A stretch of 64,000 bases of DNA. Source: Lentisphaeria bacterium UBA1732. GTDB lineage: Bacteria > Verrucomicrobiota > Lentisphaeria > Victivallales > UBA1829. The notes beneath the pieces are model-generated. The model saw nothing but the letters and a program-made list of their open reading frames with translations, was not told where the DNA came from and searched no databases. Each line of letters begins with the position of its first letter. Position 1 is the first letter of the stretch. Location: contig DCIG01000013.1 in assembly GCA_002315855.1 (NCBI GenBank), positions 17,750 to 81,749 of the forward strand. Reading direction: 5' to 3'. This document shows positions 61,747 through 64,000 of the stretch, in pieces. The position numbers and the translations under genes are program-made.

Positions 61747-62816
61747 TTAACCCACTAAAACTCTCCACGTCCACCGGCATCCGGCAAACAACTTTTCCTT
61801 TAGAACCGAGGCGGCAAGCGAACACGCCAATACACCACCGACAATCGGAATATACCACGCAAATATTTGCGACTGAGACACGAACAGATGTTTCATTACC
61901 CAAGGGTAAATCAGTTGATCAAACATATAACTGAAAAGATATATGGCGAAAGAATACTTCGCCAGACAGCAGACTATACTGTTGCCATAACGCATGGATT
62001 TTACTTGATAAAATTGTAAAAACAGCAAGAATGTTAGAATTACCGCTGGCGGATCTGATGCACCGCCCAGCAGCGCAACATAATCGCGATGCGGAAAGAT
62101 GCAGAAAGATATCGCCGTGTTGAAAACACAGATCCCGAGGCAAAGGAGCATCCACCATTTCCGATATGCCGTGAACCATCGAGGCGGTTCATCCTCGTGA
62201 AAGATCCGGAGATAAGCTCCTGCAAAGTAATAGACGAGAACCCAAAGATTTGTCCAGTATTGAGGCAGCAGACGCAGCCCATAGCGGTTTGTAAAATCCG
62301 GCAGACTTGCCAAAAACAGCAAAGTGCCAATCAGGCAAAGAGGATGTCCCTGTACTGTACTGTACTGTACTGTGCTGTCAGCTCATTCCAAAGTACATTC
62401 AAAAACGGAATCAGCAGAAAGAGTCCGATATACATCTCCACATACCATGCGTAATTGATCGTATGAAACGAGAGAATACCCTTAATCAGAGCGCCTGCGG
62501 AATATCCGCTTGAATAATTCAGTACAAAATAAGTTATTATAGAAATGAAAAGATAGTCGACAATAACCCGTTGTAAACGTGAATAATAGCTGAATTCCAA
62601 CTTCTTGCGGCAGTTCAAATACCCCGTCAGCATCAAAAACAGAGGAACTCCGACGCTGGTTGTGAAATACTGTACAATTCCCTGCAGCACCATCGACGGG
62701 GTGTTGAATGTTGTCACTCCGAAGCGAGTATTCAAAAAGAAATGCCCGGAAACTACGGAAATTATGGCGATTGCTCGTAATAGATCGAGACCAAGTACTT
62801 TAAGGCTGTTTTTCAT
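61747..62816 (-). pseudogene. Acyltransferase-3 family gene, frameshifted at a second pentanucleotide tract (phase-variable, OFF)
   Basis: The N-terminal part (62816-62331, 161 residues) begins KNSLKVLGLDLLRAIAIISVVSGHFFLNTRFG, the standard acyltransferase-3 start with catalytic His, and ends in QYSTVQYRDILFA-stop just after the tract. The C-terminal part (to 61747) continues in the +1 frame: HPLCLIGTLLFLASLPDFTNRYGLRLLPQYW and the remaining helices. The joined protein would be about 356 residues, normal for the family. One additional 5-bp copy would restore the frame. The gene modifies a surface polysaccharide or lipid by O-acylation, by family analogy. Confidence 0.8.
62350..62373. repeat. 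Pentanucleotide tract (CTGTA)4.8
   Basis: Four exact CTGTA copies (62350-62369) plus CTGT, flanked by degenerate GCTGT, lie inside the second acyltransferase gene exactly where its two frames meet. Confidence 0.88.
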
Positions 62817-62824
62817 GATGGATA

Positions 62825-62870
62825 CGTCATAAAATCCGGAAACGTTTCGTAGTCATTATGGGCAATGGCA
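62825..62870 (-). pseudogene. Relic of a GT4 gene 5' end
   Basis: On the minus strand the sequence reads IKIAIAHNDYETFPDF, matching the KVAIVHNDYGKF start of the GT4 protein at 60652, with the start codon changed to ATA and a stop shortly after. It is only about 15 codons long and lies between two acyltransferase genes, in the same relative position as the real GT4 start after acyltransferase 1. Confidence 0.6.
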
Positions 62871-63983
62871 ATTTTTATGTTTGATAAATTCATTGAATTT
62901 TCCCAAAAACTTATTCCACAACAAAGTCGTGATTAAGGCGCTGGAAACAACAATCAGGAATCGAATTCTCCAATTGCGCATAAAGAATGTCATCGTATAA
63001 AATGGAATATGAAACAAGTAAATATTCCACGAGTTTTTGCTGACCCATACGATAAATTTATTGCTTTTATTGGGAATGATCAACCATAGAGCGCAGCTAA
63101 CCAACAGTCCGTAACTGATATAGTACAAAGTTGGCGGATACTTCCCTGCGTTAGGGGCAAATGCGGAACCTTGGGAAATTTGGCAGATCAAGAATAAGAG
63201 AAGAAACAATAGAAGAAGCCATTTTGTTTTAGGGGAGGTAGTGAGTCGGATTCCAACTGCAGACACGATGATGTAACCGGAACAACCGACAAGATAATCC
63301 TCAAGAATAACAGACAGACAATACGAGCAGTTATACTGCTGCACAAAGGAGGCTCCCCAACATAACAACTGTTGCAGCAACATAACCAATCCGATGAGGA
63401 GAGTGTACTTGAAATCGCTCTTTATTCGCAACGAGACACAATACAGAAATGGCGCGCATATCCCGCATAATAAGAAAATTTTGACAATCCAGATAAAACC
63501 AAGCCCTCGATTGGATAAAAGTAATGTAAGTATCAAGCTTCTCAAGGAATACGATGGCTACTCCTTGTGCAGGATCAAGCATCCAATAGCAACGACTGCC
63601 CATACTAAAAACATCATGCCCCAAGCTGGAAGTAACAGCTTTTTACATCTTTTCCAAAGCAGATTCTTATCTGGATACAAATTGATGCTGTTTGGATTGA
63701 TTTTGCTGACGGAATTCATACCTGCAAGCAGAAAGAGAAGAACGACATCATACGTTCGGATGTTCAGTAATAGAGTTGGCAATCCCATATGTGCCAGTAT
63801 TGCGGAGAAAATGGCAAGACATTTCAAATTATCAATGCGGAAATTTCTCTTCTCTTCATTCTTCTTGTTTTCCGAGTCGGTTTCGAATTCTATCTTGTGA
63901 GGTTCAGGACATCCAAATATTGTTTCATAACATTCTTCTCGGAGAATATCCAATCCAAAGATTTTAGACGAAGATACTTTCAT
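62856..63983 (-). pseudogene. Acyltransferase-3 family gene interrupted by one in-frame TAG
   Basis: This is a 375-codon frame. The first part (63983-63558) has a 45-residue N-terminal segment, then RIDNLKCLAIFSAILAHMGLPTLLL, the acyltransferase-3 first helix. It ends CLILHKE followed by TAG (63560-63558). The same frame continues without shift as PSYSLRSLILTLLLSNRGLGFIWIVKIFLLCGICAPFLY and six further helices to 62856. Start ATG 63983 is preceded by CGGAG. It is either inactivated by one base change or read through at TAG. The C-terminus could also be translated from TTG 63545. Confidence 0.75.
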
Positions 63984-64000
63984 TTTTGAACTCCGATTGT

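Noticed and set aside
61641..61934. Plus-strand frame with LCSAL repeats over the CTGCT tract
   Set aside because: It is a by-product of the pentanucleotide tract; the flanks on this strand do not resemble a protein.

Overview
The window comes from the chromosome of a Gram-negative, probably anaerobic bacterium. LpxK and lipoprotein signal peptidase indicate an outer membrane. Rubrerythrin controlled by a PerR-type repressor, together with pyruvate phosphate dikinase, suggests anaerobic life. Secreted GH95 and GH29 fucosidases and an L-arabinose operon suggest growth on host or plant glycans. An XPB helicase paired with a Bax1-type nuclease and an unusual lysine/alanine-rich DksA protein would fit the Lentisphaerota/Victivallales branch of the PVC group, but that placement is inference. 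Several genes share one promoter pattern, TTGAAA or similar, 16-17 bp, TATATT or similar.

Layout. 1-8.3 kb: the end of a YfcE-type phosphodiesterase, then a minus-strand operon of rpoN, a large membrane protein, an alkaline-phosphatase-superfamily hydrolase, XPB helicase and Bax1. 8.5-12.5 kb: valS, reverse rubrerythrin and perR, with a near-ideal PerR box over the rubrerythrin start region. 12.5-16.5 kb: a GT4 glycosyltransferase and a WbaP-like priming transferase, divergent from lpxK. 16.7-30 kb: ppdK, a KamA-family radical SAM gene, metG, proS, a DUF2752 gene, three zinc-ribbon membrane proteins, rsmA, an FmdB-like protein, a CorA relative and serC. 30.2-34 kb: araB-araD-araA. 34-42 kb: a 2-hydroxyacid dehydrogenase, a YihY protein, a TauE/SafE transporter, an HD hydrolase, glgC and a membrane-anchored solute-binding protein.

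42-44 kb is an AT-rich two-gene ATPase/TOPRIM island resembling a phage-defence module. 44.2-51 kb holds a TraX-like protein, GH95, a sugar nucleotidyltransferase, a metallophosphoesterase and GH29. 51.3-56.8 kb holds tRNA-Asp, xerD-like recombinase, apbE, a histone-H1-like/DksA fusion, lspA and miaA. 57-64 kb is a surface-polysaccharide locus on the minus strand: WecG/TagA, a membrane glycosyltransferase that appears frameshifted, a GT4, and three acyltransferase-3 genes in a row.

The most unusual signal is in that last locus. Each of the three acyltransferase genes is interrupted by one lesion. Two are frameshifts at pentanucleotide repeat tracts (about 14 copies of CTGCT and about 4.8 copies of CTGTA), which is the signature of slipped-strand phase variation. 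The third is a single in-frame TAG. A vestige of a glycosyltransferase 5' end lies between two of them, so the locus appears to have been reshuffled. Other notable signals are a dispersed 163-166 bp MITE-like repeat and the ATPase/TOPRIM pair.
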